This document shows, one piece after another, positions 34,636 through 45,479 of a DNA stretch of 64,000 nt. A program made the position numbers and the translations under genes. Source of the stretch: Adiantum capillus-veneris (taxonomy: Eukaryota; Streptophyta; Polypodiopsida; Polypodiales; Pteridaceae); assembly GCA_014529385.2 (NCBI GenBank), contig CM043953.1:67326372-67390371 (forward strand). The letters are read 5' to 3'. Positions within the stretch are counted from its first letter, which is position 1; every line of letters begins with the position of its first letter. A model generated the notes under the pieces. That model had not been told where the DNA came from. It searched no databases and saw only the letters and a program-made list of their open reading frames with translations.

Positions 34636-35160
34636 ATGATATCATAAAAGAACAGTCCAGTGAGTTTGCGGTAAGGTCTAAAAATTTTCTCCATTGGACG
34701 ATTGAATGTGGCTGATGCATTAGTCAAGCCAAAAGGCATGACTATATATACATAAAGACCATACGTTGTGCAAAACTTGTTCTCTAGGATATCTTCATCC
34801 ACTATCCTTATTTGATGATAGCCACTTTTAAGGTCAATCCTATTGAAGTAGATAGTGCCTTGTAGCTTATCAAATAGATCTTCTACCTGAGGCACGGGAA
34901 ATTTGTTTTTGATAGTAATATGATTTAGTGCTCGATAGTCCACACACATATATGGTATGCACCATCTTTCTTTTGCACTAAAAGGACTAGAGAACAAAAG
35001 GGAGAGGAGCTAGGTCTCACCATCCATTTGTCAACTAATTCCTGTACTTGCCTCATGATCTCCTCTTGTTGACCTTGAGAGACTCAATAGGGAGGCTTGT
35101 TAGGCGGTGAGCTTCCTGGAAGGAGCTCAATGCGATGGTCATCATCCCCTCTGATATCAA
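34636..35160 (-). pseudogene. gypsy B' reverse transcriptase fragment joined to a primer-site remnant
   Basis: The minus strand reads from a damaged primer site (TTGATATCAGAG, 35149-35160) straight into pol: GDDDHRIELLPGSSPPNKPP, then VDYRALNHITIKNKFPVPQV, FNRIDLKSGYHQIRIVDEDI, MPFGLTNASATFNR and FFYDIIVIYS. Gag, protease and leader are missing, so a large internal deletion joined the primer site to RT. The catalytic box reads FFYD rather than FFDD. The frame ends at 34636 where gypsy B inserted. Confidence 0.82.
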
Positions 35161-36148
35161 TGCAATAATAAAATTGGCCTATTAACTTAAGAGTAGTGGA
35201 AATTAGAGAGAGTACTTTTGAGAAAATACTTTGTGAGCATAGCGAGTGAACATAATTGAAGGTAGAAACATAAACATAGCATTTAGTTAACTTTGCATGA
35301 ACATTTTTTTTGGAAGAGAGAAAGTTTAGAGAACATGACAACAGTTGAGGAGCGGATATATGTTGAGCTTTACTTACCATCACTCTTCTTGCTAGCATAC
35401 ATAATAGCATAGTAATGAAGATGGAGAAGATGGAAAGCTTAAACATTGAAGCATGGCTCTTGGTTGGATTTGCATTCCATAGCCAAGAGTGTTGGTGTAG
35501 GCTCTCAACCTCTCTACTTGCTTGGAGAAGGAGAGGGACCTCTTGCACTTTGCACTTCTCACAATGAGAGTGTGTGTGTTTGTGTGTGGGAGAGTATACC
35601 CCTCAAACAACCCCCCTACTTGCTTTGTGTCCAGCCTCCCTTGTAGCTCATGCTTAAAGCTCATTGGACCCCCCATGCCTAGCCAATCACAAGTAAGCGT
35701 CATACCAAGAAACAAGGGTAGCCTTGGGACAAGTGTCCCCCTTTACCTTTGAAAGAGAGGTCTTGATAAATGCTAAACAATTAATTAAATCCACTAAATT
35801 ATCATTGGAGCCCTTGGAAGGCCAACCAATGGGCTTTAGGCACACCAAGACGCCGGTAACCTAGCTAGGAGCTTCAGACGTGTCCTACTTGCCTCTTGGG
35901 CAAGGGGTGCCCTTTGGGGGAGAGAGAGAGAGGTCAAGCAACCACCTCCCTTTCTTGAATGGATCTCCCCCTCCTTGTAAGGATTTACTTTGACTGTTGT
36001 GCCACCTCAAGCCCCTCAACCTTGGGCCTATTTCTCACCACAAGCTTGGCCAGTAAGCCCCTCAAGCCTAGGCTGGGTTCTCAACTCAAGTACAGCCCTA
36101 GAATCTCAAGCATGACAAGCATCTCAATCATCAAGCACTTCAAGCATC
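35161..36148 (-). repeat. gypsy B' 5' LTR, first part
   Basis: 988 bp homologous to the gypsy B LTR from its inner end (TGCAATAATAAAATTGGCC). It is interrupted at 36149 by a CACTA element and resumes at 45141. ATC at 36146-36148 is the target duplication. Confidence 0.85.
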
Positions 36149-36400
36149 CACTATAACATATGCGCGGTATTATCGCTTACATTATCGCAAAAAAACAAAC
36201 AAATTTGTAATATAAAATTTCCCGTAGGCGGAAAAGACTACGGCAAAGATTACGGTAATGGTCTAGCGGTAAGAGCCGCGGTAATGCCTGCGGCTACATT
36301 TCCGCACCTATTACCGCCGGCTTTACTGCAAGTATACCCGCAACGTTTACCGCGTAGACATTATCGCGATCATTACTGCAGACGGGTTTATTATAAAAGA
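36149..36400. promoter_or_regulatory. CACTA 1 left subterminal repeats
   Basis: Short motifs built on CGGTAAT, ATTACCGC and TTACCGCG recur in both orientations from 36165 to 36385. Clustered subterminal motifs of this kind are where TnpA-type proteins bind in En/Spm elements; binding here is inferred. Confidence 0.65.
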
Positions 36401-36707
36401 ACAGATGACCGTTTGGATTATCCTTTGCAGGACCATCCAAAAGGTCATGTATTTTTTTATTTATTTAAAATATTTTACAAAATTATTATTAATTACAACA
36501 AAAAATCACAATTGGACAATACATTGAGCCAAAAAAAGATTCATAATTTCATTTACATAAGTGGAATTACAATTGGAGGAGGTATTGAGCCAAAAAATGA
36601 TAGGTATTGCATTTACATAAAGGGAAAAAAAAGCCCGTGTGTACAAAATAGAGGATGGTCATGTGGGATAGGGCAAGCGGGGCCCGTGTATACAAAATAG
36701 AGGATGC
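36401..36707. other. CACTA 1 region beyond the TnpA-like 3' end
   Basis: AT-rich non-coding sequence; a phrase ending ...TGTACAAAATAGAGGATG(G/C)TCATG is repeated near 36645 and 36690. It likely holds the 3' end of the minus-strand transcript. Confidence 0.45.
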
Positions 36708-38154
36708 TCATGGGGGAGATGGAGGCATTTCGCGTGGAACTCCTTGACTCTGCAAAACGAGAAAAAGAAACAATTAACACTTTGTTATTTAATATTTGAT
36801 ATAAAATCAACAATTTGATAGTTTAAATAAGATTAAACTTACATGTTGCAGACTTCTGCACGCATTTTCGAACTCCTCTCGAGAGACCATTTGATTTTGA
36901 AACAACCAACACCAAGTTTGATACTCGGTATGGTTCTCTCTATATCTCTGCACATCTCTGGTCGGGCGACTCACGGTAATGTTATACTGACAAAAAATAG
37001 CAACCAATTAAATAAATGAAAAACATTAGATTTTTACAATACAACTAATATTTTTACTTACATATTTGTCTTTCCAAGCCGTTTTTTCTCCCGAACCATG
37101 CGTAGGAGTCTGATGGGATCTGGCCTCAACTTAACACGTATACATCCTCGCACCCGTTGCCCTTTCGTCCTCTTTCTCTTCCATAGCTGTCTCCCACTCC
37201 ACATCATGGACATTTCCTGGCCGATAGCTGTGTTCTGGAGACTCCATGGTCTTCTTTGCAGCTCTCCTCTCACTAGATTTTTTGTTCTTGAGAAATGTTT
37301 TGACATGCTCTTGCAACCATTGCCTTGAGAATTGTTGCCCCTCAGGGTTGGGGAAACGCATGTGCATGGTTGTCTCTATATATGTGAGGTTATAGGGATC
37401 TTGTTCATCAAATTTGAGAAAACAATTGATATATGTGGAGTGGATTAATTGGTTGACGTGTCTGCGGAATCTCTTGCCCTGCGCTGTCCCGAGATCCACC
37501 ATACCTCCTCTATGAACCTGGTAGTATAACCCGTGAGCATCTGGTGAAGGCATGTTATGGACCAGGGAGCGGTGACTGTGGAGGAGAATATGTAGTACTC
37601 CCCCCCCCAAAAAAAAACAACAACTAGCTCCACTTCTTCATCGAGATCGACTGGTGCTAGCGCGCGAGCTGCCCTGACACTGACTGCCAGAAGAGCGCCG
37701 ACCTGAATCTGGTACAGAAGGTGGGATAGGTGATGGATAGGTGGACGCCCGTGGCGTCGAACCCTGGGGCGGTGGACCTTATGAAGAAAAAGATGAACCT
37801 AGAGCTGTAGGTGGAAAACTCTGCAGGTATGGAGTGCCACCAGTCTGAGTAGAGACCTCAGATAATCCAAAAGCTGCTAGTTGCGCCGGTGAATAGCGCT
37901 GCGTAAGGGTCTGCTTGCGAACCTAACCACTCAGCCCGAAGACGCCGCAATGCCCTCTCCACATATGGATCGGTCACAGGTACGGCAGCGGACCCACCAA
38001 GAGCGTCCCGAAACCAACCGAACCCTGATGATGACTGCTGAGGCGATAGCTGTGAATGATAGGCAGAGAGAGCGTCGGGATATGACATCCCGTTCACCAT
38101 GAAATTCTCAATGCTGTGAAAGCGTGGTGTGGAAGAAGAAGACATGGTATGCAT
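36708..38154 (-). pseudogene. TnpA/TNP1-like gene of CACTA 1
   Basis: Minus-strand frames: 38154-37858 (a Ser/Gln-rich N-terminus, SAYHSQLSPQQSSSG), then 37610-37131 with GKRFRRHVNQLIHSTYINCF, IETTMHMRFPNPEGQQFSRQ and the basic WLQEHVKTFLKNKKSSERRA. After an intron comes exon 37007-36843 (YRENHTEYQTWCWLFQNQMV, ending in a GTAAGT donor), then a short last exon ending PREMPPSPP and stop at 36708. The layout matches the second gene of plant CACTA elements, whose product binds subterminal repeats. Stops and a frame change between the first two exons suggest decay or unrecognised introns. Confidence 0.6.
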
Positions 38155-38514
38155 TTATTATGACAAAGATTAAACTAGGATATAAAAATTCGAATATATG
38201 ATTAAAAATTTACACATTGATTTTTTTCAAACATTGGATTTTTTAACGTTGGATTCTCTATAGTATCCAATGTTGAAAGAATCCAATGTGGAAAGAATCC
38301 AAGGTGTGTCTACAACCTATAAAAGAGTCTTGCAAAGCCTTGAGTGGTAATAAGATATTAGTGTGTGTATTGACTAATAAGAGATTATTGTGTTTATGAT
38401 TAGTGTGACCGATTGCACGATCACTTGGACGGCCATTGGGGCCTAATATGTCACCTACGACTTAATCATGGAGGTATGTTTATGTTTTTGTGTTGATTAT
38501 TGTTTAATTTAACA
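38155..38514. other. CACTA 1 intergenic start
   Basis: Upstream of the TnpA-like gene. Three inexact copies of TTGGATTCT/AGAATCCAA occur near 38225-38310. It probably contains that gene's promoter; no clear TATA box was identified. Confidence 0.4.
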
Positions 38515-40060
38515 TAATTAGTGTGTGTAATTGACATGTACGCACACTAATTAGTGTGTAATTGACATGAACACACACTAAGTAGTGTGTGCATTGGCCA
38601 ATGCCCACACTAATCACACACTGATTAGTGTGAGCATTAGCTTGTGTGATTGACTTGTGCACACACTAATTAGTGTGTGTTTAGGGTACACTAATTAATG
38701 TGTGTTAACATACACTAATTAGTGTGGCATTGGCCAATCTTATTGACCAATGCACACACTAATCACAAACTGATTAGTGTGTGTATTGGCTTGTGCACAC
38801 ACTAATTAGTGTGTTTATTGGCCAATCCCATTGACCAATGCACATACTAATCACAAACTGATTAGTGTGTGCATTGGCTTGTGTAATTGGCTTGTGCACA
38901 CACTAATTAGTGTGTGCATTGGCTTGTGTAATTAACTTGTGCACACACTAATTAGTGTGTGTTAACATACACTAGTTAGTGTGTGCATTGGGTTGTGTAA
39001 TTGGCTTGTGCACACACTAATTAGTGTGTGCATTGGCTTGTCTAATTGGACTAATTACACACTAATTAGTGTGTGCACTGGCCAATCCCATTGACCAATG
39101 CACACACTAATTAGTGTGCGCATTGGCCAATCACATTGGTCAATGCACACACTAATCACACACAGTAAATAGTGTGTGTTAACACACACTAATTAGTGTG
39201 TGCATTGGCCAATCCCATTGACCAATGCACACACTAATCACAAACTAATTAGTGTGTTCGTTGGCCAATCCAATTGACCAATGCACACACTAATTAGTGT
39301 GCCCATTGGCCAATCACATTGGTCAATTCACACGCTAATCACACAGTAAATAGTGTGTTAACACACACTAATTAGTGTGTGCATTGGCCAATCCCATTGA
39401 CCAATGCACACACTAATCACACACTAATTAGTCTGTGCATTGGTTAATGGGATTGACCAATTCACACATTAATTAGTGTGCGCATTGGCCAATCACATTG
39501 ACCAATGCACACACTAATGACACACTAATTACTGTGTGTTAACACACACTAATTAGTGTGTGCATTGGTCAATCCCATTAGTGTGTGCATTGGTCAATCC
39601 CATTGACCAATGCACACACTAATCACACATTAATTAGTGTGTGCATTGGCCAATCACATTGACCAATGCACACACTAATCACACACTATTTAGTCTGTGC
39701 ATTGACCAATCACATTGGCCAATGCACACACTATTTAGTCTGTGCATTGACCAATCACATTGGCCAATGCACACACTAATTAGTGTGTGTTAACACACAC
39801 TAACTAGTGTGTGTTAACACACACTAATGAATGTGTGCATTGGCCAATCCCAAATTTAACATATTAAGTTTTGCAAGTAATAAATTTAACAAGTTTAGAT
39901 TTTTCAAGTAACTAATAATTAACAAATTTAGGTTTTGGTGTGTCTTTACTTACACTAATTAGTGTGTGCATTAGAATAATGTACACACTAATTAGTGTGT
40001 AAAGAACGCATGCACTAATTAGTGTGTGTAATCGCACACTAATTAGTGTATACACATACT
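38515..40060. repeat. Array of CACACTAATTAGTGTG palindromes
   Basis: About 1.4 kb of short palindromes: CACACTAATTAGTGTG cores alternate with GCATTGGCCAAT and ATTGACCAATGC blocks that are themselves inverted repeats. I count about twenty exact CTAATTAGTGTG cores plus several with one change, with a gap near 39850-39940. The array lies between the divergent TnpA-like and TNP2 genes. It is not a simple microsatellite, and order and spacing vary. Confidence 0.92.
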
Positions 40061-40079
40061 AATGCATAACTTATACTAA

Positions 40080-40230
40080 CATATGCATCTGTGTGCGTAT
40101 GTGTATTTGCATGCGTGTTAACTTGTGCATGTGTATGCATGTGTGTGTATGCGTGTATATGAGTGTATGCATGTGTGTATGCTTTTGTATGTATGTGTGT
40201 GTATGCATGTGTGTGTATGCATGTGAAAAA
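40080..40230. repeat. TG-rich low-complexity tract
   Basis: Degenerate (TG)n/(TATG)n sequence such as GTGTGTATGCATGTGTGTG. Two ORFs across it are artefacts of the repeat. Confidence 0.85.
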
Positions 40231-40808
40231 ATCAAAAAACATAACAACAAAACTTACGTGGAATTGAAGAGCTTGTTGGGAGAGGGTAGGAGAGTGGAAG
40301 AGTAGAGATGGTGGAGAGTAGAAGAGTAGAGATGGAGGAAGAGCTCAAGGTTGTGAGATTCGCACTTTGGGCTTCTGTGGAGAAGATGATGAAATTCAAA
40401 ATTTAGGGTTTCGAACTTCGCGGGGCACGCGGGTGTCCCTATTTATTAAAAATTTTGAAAATTGATTTTCCGCTCCTATTGGTGCGAGCATTACCGCAAA
40501 TATTACCGCGACACAATTTCGGCCCATCCACACAGATGGCCACGTTCTAACATTACTACTATTGATTTCCAAAATCTATTGGTACTATGTTTTTTATAAA
40601 ATGTATATAAAATGAAAGTATTCCTAGTACTTTGAAAATGACATTTCTACCTAAAAGTTTTGATTACCATGCATGTTTTTTTTTTCTTTTTATTGATATT
40701 TTATTAACCTTTTTTGGTAATTTGATTTTAATTAGTGTATGTAATTTATTAATGTAGGTTGCTTGGGATGATTTTGGCCCGTCCACTTAACCGGATAGAT
40801 CACAGTGG
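40231..40808. promoter_or_regulatory. CACTA 1 upstream region of TNP2
   Basis: Non-coding 0.6 kb before the TNP2 start. It includes ATTACCGC motifs near 40490-40520 like those at the element's left end, then an AT-rich stretch. Promoter function is inferred from position only. Confidence 0.45.
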
Positions 40809-43800
40809 TTGGCCGAGCCATTACCATGCCCATGCGTGCCGTGCAAATGCGTCATTGCTCGACTTCGACGGATATGCTTAAGCCATGTAGAAGATTATGG
40901 ACTATGGGACGATCCTCGCAAGCGTGCACAGATGGAAACACACGATCCGCGAATTGTAGCAGCTATTGACGTCACCCCTCATTGTCGTGTGGTTGGTGTA
41001 GGAGGGGAAAGGAGGGTGGAAGAGCACATGCGCCAGGAATCCATTAGAGAGGGAGGAAGCACATCAAATCAGCCAACTGCTGCTCCCTCTACAAGTGACC
41101 ACATCCCATCTCCTTACGTGGATGCAGAAGATGAACATTTGCATAGAATGCTTGAGGATCTCCTTGCACGAGAGGAGGAGCATGAACCAGAGTGTGCATG
41201 CGAAGAAGCTTCCGAAAGAACGAGGAGTGAGCTACTCGATTCGGCACACATCGCACTATATGATAGATGCTCTTACTCCATTTTAAGGGCATCTCTCAAA
41301 GTCCTTAACCTTCAGGCGATGTTTGGATGGAGCAATGCTAGTGTCGACGCACTTTTGAGGTATGTATACAGATTGTGAAGGATGCTTGTGGAGTGCATAA
41401 ATTAGCTTTTGATGTACTTTCTTCTTGTGATAGGTTGCTAGGAAAGATGCTACCAGCTGGCAATCACATGCCAGAGAATAGACGAAAAGCATGCGAAGTG
41501 GTGACTGGATTAGGGATGGATTATGATCGCATTCATGCTTGCGTGAACGATTGTGTGCTCTTTCGTAATGAGCATGCCGATTGTGACACATGTCCATCGT
41601 GTGGGGAGCCTAGGTTCAAAGAAAAAATGCAGAGCAACATAATTCCATGTAAAGTTTTGAGGCATTTTCCACTCATCCCTCGCATCCAACACATGTTTAG
41701 ATCGAAGGGTATGAGCGAGCTTTTGAGTTGGCATGCAAAAAATCGCTCCATAGATGGTATTTTCAGAGTGCCAGCTGACTCACCAGCATGGAAGCACATA
41801 GAGTACACATGGCCAGAGTTTAGGGATGAGCCTCGTCACTTGAGGATTGGGTTAGCTAGTGATGGAGTGAATCCGTTTGGGCACCGCTTTACTTCATGGA
41901 GCACTTGGCCGATGGTGGTTGTAAACTACAATATTCCTCCTTGGGAGGCAACAAAAAAGGGAAACATTTTACTATCACTTCTCATTACAAGAAAGCCCAA
42001 GGTGAAAAACATGGATGTATATCTGCAGCCTCTTATTGAAGAGCTTCAAGAACTATGGAGAGGCATAGATGTCATTGACATTTCACGGCCACCACGAGAC
42101 CGCAAAGCCGTCATCAAGTGCATCCTCATGTGGACCATGCATGATTACCCAGGATTTGGAGAGGTATCTGGTAAGTATGCACATGTTAATTGTACTCTTT
42201 GCTTTAGGTTTATCACCTCATGTGTAATGTTTGTTTACCTCTTGGCAGGATTGGCAACATCTGGACATAGTGTGTGTCCCATTTGTGGCCCTTGCCTTGT
42301 GACAGAGAGACCTCCTCTTCTTGGGAAGGTGATCTATCCCAACAACCATCGCTTCCTACCTCCTTCACATCGTAGATATGCTCCCCCTATCAATGGAGTG
42401 CAGCCATTCCATTGGAACATGGCTGATTGGGCGAAGCATTGGGAGGAGCATCATGGTACCTCACCGCCTCCCAATGGGCTGCCAAGGGGTATGTCATGGT
42501 ACTCAATCTTCTTGTCGCTCCCCTATTGGGCTTCGTTGAAAATTCAACACTTATCGGACACTATGTATGTGTTCAAAATGTTGGGCAAGCTATATGGGAT
42601 CACATAATTGGCAAGAAGGATTCATTGGGTGCTAGGGAAGATTTAAGAGCCATGAGACGTCTCCCCCCTTCAGCCACGCCCCACATGGGGGAGCGGGGAA
42701 AGATGATTCTCCCAAAAGCACCGTGGATATTGTCAAAGGCAGACCAAGAGCGGACAAAGCAAGTTATCACATCCATTCAAACTCCAACGGGATATATGCG
42801 GTCACTCAAAGGTGCTTTCACAAAAACCAAAAAGGGTGGCTCCACTCAATTGTATGGATTGCAATCCCATGATTGGCATAAAATCCTTCAGGTAAGATTA
42901 GAACAGTTTGTGGTGTCTATGTGTCCTTATATATAGGTTGACATTCACTAAGATATTTTATTGTGTGTAGTTTGTACTTCCCATAACTATTAGTGGTTAT
43001 GGAGACACTAAGGTGAAGGTTGCAATATTCAAAGTGGGTGAGATTGTGAGGTAATGGGTTTTTGTCATGTACTATATCATGTTGTGCCTGCATGAACAAT
43101 GGAATTTTTTTTCATCTACTATATTATTTGTGCCCTGTAGATTTGTGAGCTCCAAGGAGATAGAAGTAGAAGCCATACCACTAGCCCATCAACTAACAGT
43201 AGAGGCAGTGTGTGCTATTGAGGATGCATTCCCATGTACAATCCTTGTTAGCCAAGTACACCTATTGCTTCACCTTGTTGAGGAGATTGCCATTTGTGGG
43301 GTGGTTCACTCTAGATGGATGTTCTTCTTGGAGAGATTCTTGAAGACTTTAAAGGATTTTGTTAGATTGAGGTCACAACCGGAGGTATGCAAAATCAATA
43401 CAATATAGATAGCATTTATACGCTATGGAGTTACTTATAAAAATATGTGGTTTTAATGTTTTCAGGTGAGCATGGCAAAAGGTTTGGTGGTGCAAGAGGC
43501 ATTTGTGTATATCTCACAGTATCTCATCACAGTGGATCCATCATTGCCTCGTCTGTGGAGTGAGGAAGAGGATCCTAGGAAGCACTCAACCATTCCCAGT
43601 AAAAGGCTCACTCTTGGACATGGATAGAGATTTTCATGCCATAGTCAACAACTACTGTTTACTCAATGCCACTATCATGACCAAATGGGTCAATATGTAC
43701 TTGGAAGCCTGCGCAGCTAGAGAAAGGGATAGAGATGCATGGAAGAGGTCCCATGGAGGTGACGTGCACCTCCTTTTCCTAAAGAGCTTGCAAAATATCC

Positions 43801-44687
43801 TGATTTGATTCAAGTAGAGTGGATCCATAATGCCATGACCAATGCCAAAGCACAAGGAGAACAAATAATCCCTAAAGAATGGGAGTATGCGTGAGGATGC
43901 TTGCGCAAGGTGAGTGTATATGTTATGTATGCGTGTATGCAAATCACTTAATGAAATGTGGTGTAACCTCTTATGCATTGTGATTGTAGGGTCTCATTTT
44001 CAACTCCATTTGGTCCGAAGGCCGACATTTACGCACCCGCAAGATAGATGAGCGTCGGACCACTAATGATTGTGGCGTGATGGGAAACTTGACACAACAA
44101 TAGATGAGGTCAGATATTGTGGTACTATAGAGACAATAATCAAAGTGGATTTCAGATCTTTTCACAAATTCCTCTTTGAGTGCCGATGGTTTGCGGGTGA
44201 GGTCAAAAGACATGAAAATGGGCTCATTATGGTGGATTCCACCCAATTCCATCGCAAAAAAACTGACAACTTGGTGTATCTTAGTAGTTGCGAGCAGGTA
44301 ATTTAAGCTATGTGCAATTAACTTAAATTAAAAATTTAATATATGTATATTAGCTTATTCTCTGTGTGTGACGTACAGGTCTTTTATGTGCCATGTATAT
44401 ATCAAAGAAGACTTTGGTATGTCATTCCAATCACGCCGTGGGGTAGATCTATCTTTGCAGAGATGGACATTGAGCCAGTAATTGATCCCATCGTACCATC
44501 ACCACAAGATGCAGAGGAAGATGTAGTTGAAGTTGAAGAAGGTCAGCCAAGCCTTGCAAATAGTCATCTTGAGGAGGAGGAAGAGGGAGAAAGCGATGAT
44601 GATTCTACAGGAGGTGATGAAGAGGAGGAAGAGTCTCTAAACTTGTTTATTGATTTTGAATACTATGGGTTTAAATATGGATCCTAG
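40809..44687 (+). pseudogene. TNP2-type CACTA transposase (eight exons)
   Basis: Exons with GT/AG borders: 40809-41359, 41434-42170, 42249-42891, 42971-43050, 43141-43384, 43466-43909, 43990-44297, 44379-44687. Domains: N-terminal zinc-like region, Transposase_21 core (GLGMDYDRIHACVNDCVLFR, CPSCGEPRFKE, FRVPADSPAWKHIE, LASDGVNPFGHRFTSWSTWP, NMDVYLQPLIEELQELWRGI, MWTMHDYPGFGEVSG), then DUF4218-like (VHSRWMFFLERFLKTLKDFV) and DUF4216-like parts (IIKVDFRSFHKFLFECRWFA), with an acidic tail. A frameshift near 42597 and stops in exons 6 and 7 disable it. It would catalyse excision and integration of CACTA elements. Confidence 0.88.
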
Positions 44688-45137
44688 TGCTTGTAGAGAT
44701 CTTATACAAGATGAGAATTAATAAAACTCCCCATATTTTCACTTGGTGTAGTATATGATTAATTCGCAAATATTTCGTTATGTGATTATGAATAGTATTT
44801 GTAATGGTTTTGTTATGAGTTCAATGATTTATGTATACAATTTTTAGAGTGAAAGAGAGATTAAGTGAAGTGAGCATTCTGGAGAGTATAAGAGTTATAG
44901 TGTGTAAATACATTTACAGTTGTATTGGATTTAAATGGTAACCCGCAGGAGAGGGAGGGAGAAGGGGGTCTATGGCCTTAGCGGTAATGGACGCTGCAAT
45001 AATCGCGAAATATACGTGGTAATACGGGCGGTAAAATGTCGCTTGAACAAAAAAAGGGTTTCTCTCTCCTCATTTCGAATTCCTCTCTCTTGTTTTGCAG
45101 TAATGGTCCACGGTAAACACCACGATCTCTCATAGTG
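44688..45137. promoter_or_regulatory. CACTA 1 right subterminal region
   Basis: AT-rich 3' flank, then from 44970 short motifs GCGGTAATGG, GTAATACGGGCGGTAA and TTTGCAGTAATGG, matching the left subterminal type, up to the end CATAGTG at 45137. Confidence 0.65.
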
Positions 45138-45140
45138 ATC

Positions 45141-45479
45141 TCAAGCATCTCAGTTCTCAGGCATGTCAAGCACCTCAAGCTTGGGCCGAGTTCACACCTC
45201 AAGCACAACCCTAGCTTACCTAAAGTCAAAGGATTTTTAACTAACTATTGGAGGTCTTCAATGAAGCTAACCCTAAGGTCTTTATGCTCCATTGATTAGC
45301 CTTGTTGTTTGATGGACCATCTCTCATTTGGGCCCCCTTTACCATTGGCCCCGTGTTGAGATAGATCTATAAGCACATGTCTATATCCTAACCCATGTTC
45401 CCGTTTATTCTCCCACATTAAATGATCACTTTAATATGAGAAATTCATTTGGGTTGGTTAGATATTAGATTCTATGACA
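45141..45479 (-). repeat. gypsy B' 5' LTR, second part
   Basis: Continues the LTR split by CACTA 1 and ends TCTATGACA at 45479. It matches the outer 340 bp of the gypsy B LTR, including CCCACATTAAATGATCA. Confidence 0.85.

Larger units (their letters stand above)
36149..45137 (+). mobile_element. CACTA element 1
   Basis: 8989-bp class II element. The left end reads CACTATAACATATGCGCGG and the right end, inverted, CACTATGAGAGATCGTGG. Both sides carry the 3-bp duplication ATC (36146-36148 and 45138-45140). Removing it rejoins the B' LTR. It contains a TNP2 transposase gene (plus strand), a TnpA/TNP1-like gene (minus strand, divergent), a large palindrome array between them, and GC-rich subterminal repeats. 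The TNP2 gene has several stops and a frameshift, so this copy is probably not autonomous. Confidence 0.9.

Noticed and set aside
38515-40060. Repeat-spacer look of a CRISPR array
   Set aside because: Units are short palindromes with irregular spacing, the intervals are themselves repeated, and the array lies inside a plant CACTA transposon.
39900-40310. ORFs over the TG-rich tract (40039-40242 minus, 40093-40305 plus)
   Set aside because: Pure low-complexity His/Thr or Cys/Met runs produced by the repeat.
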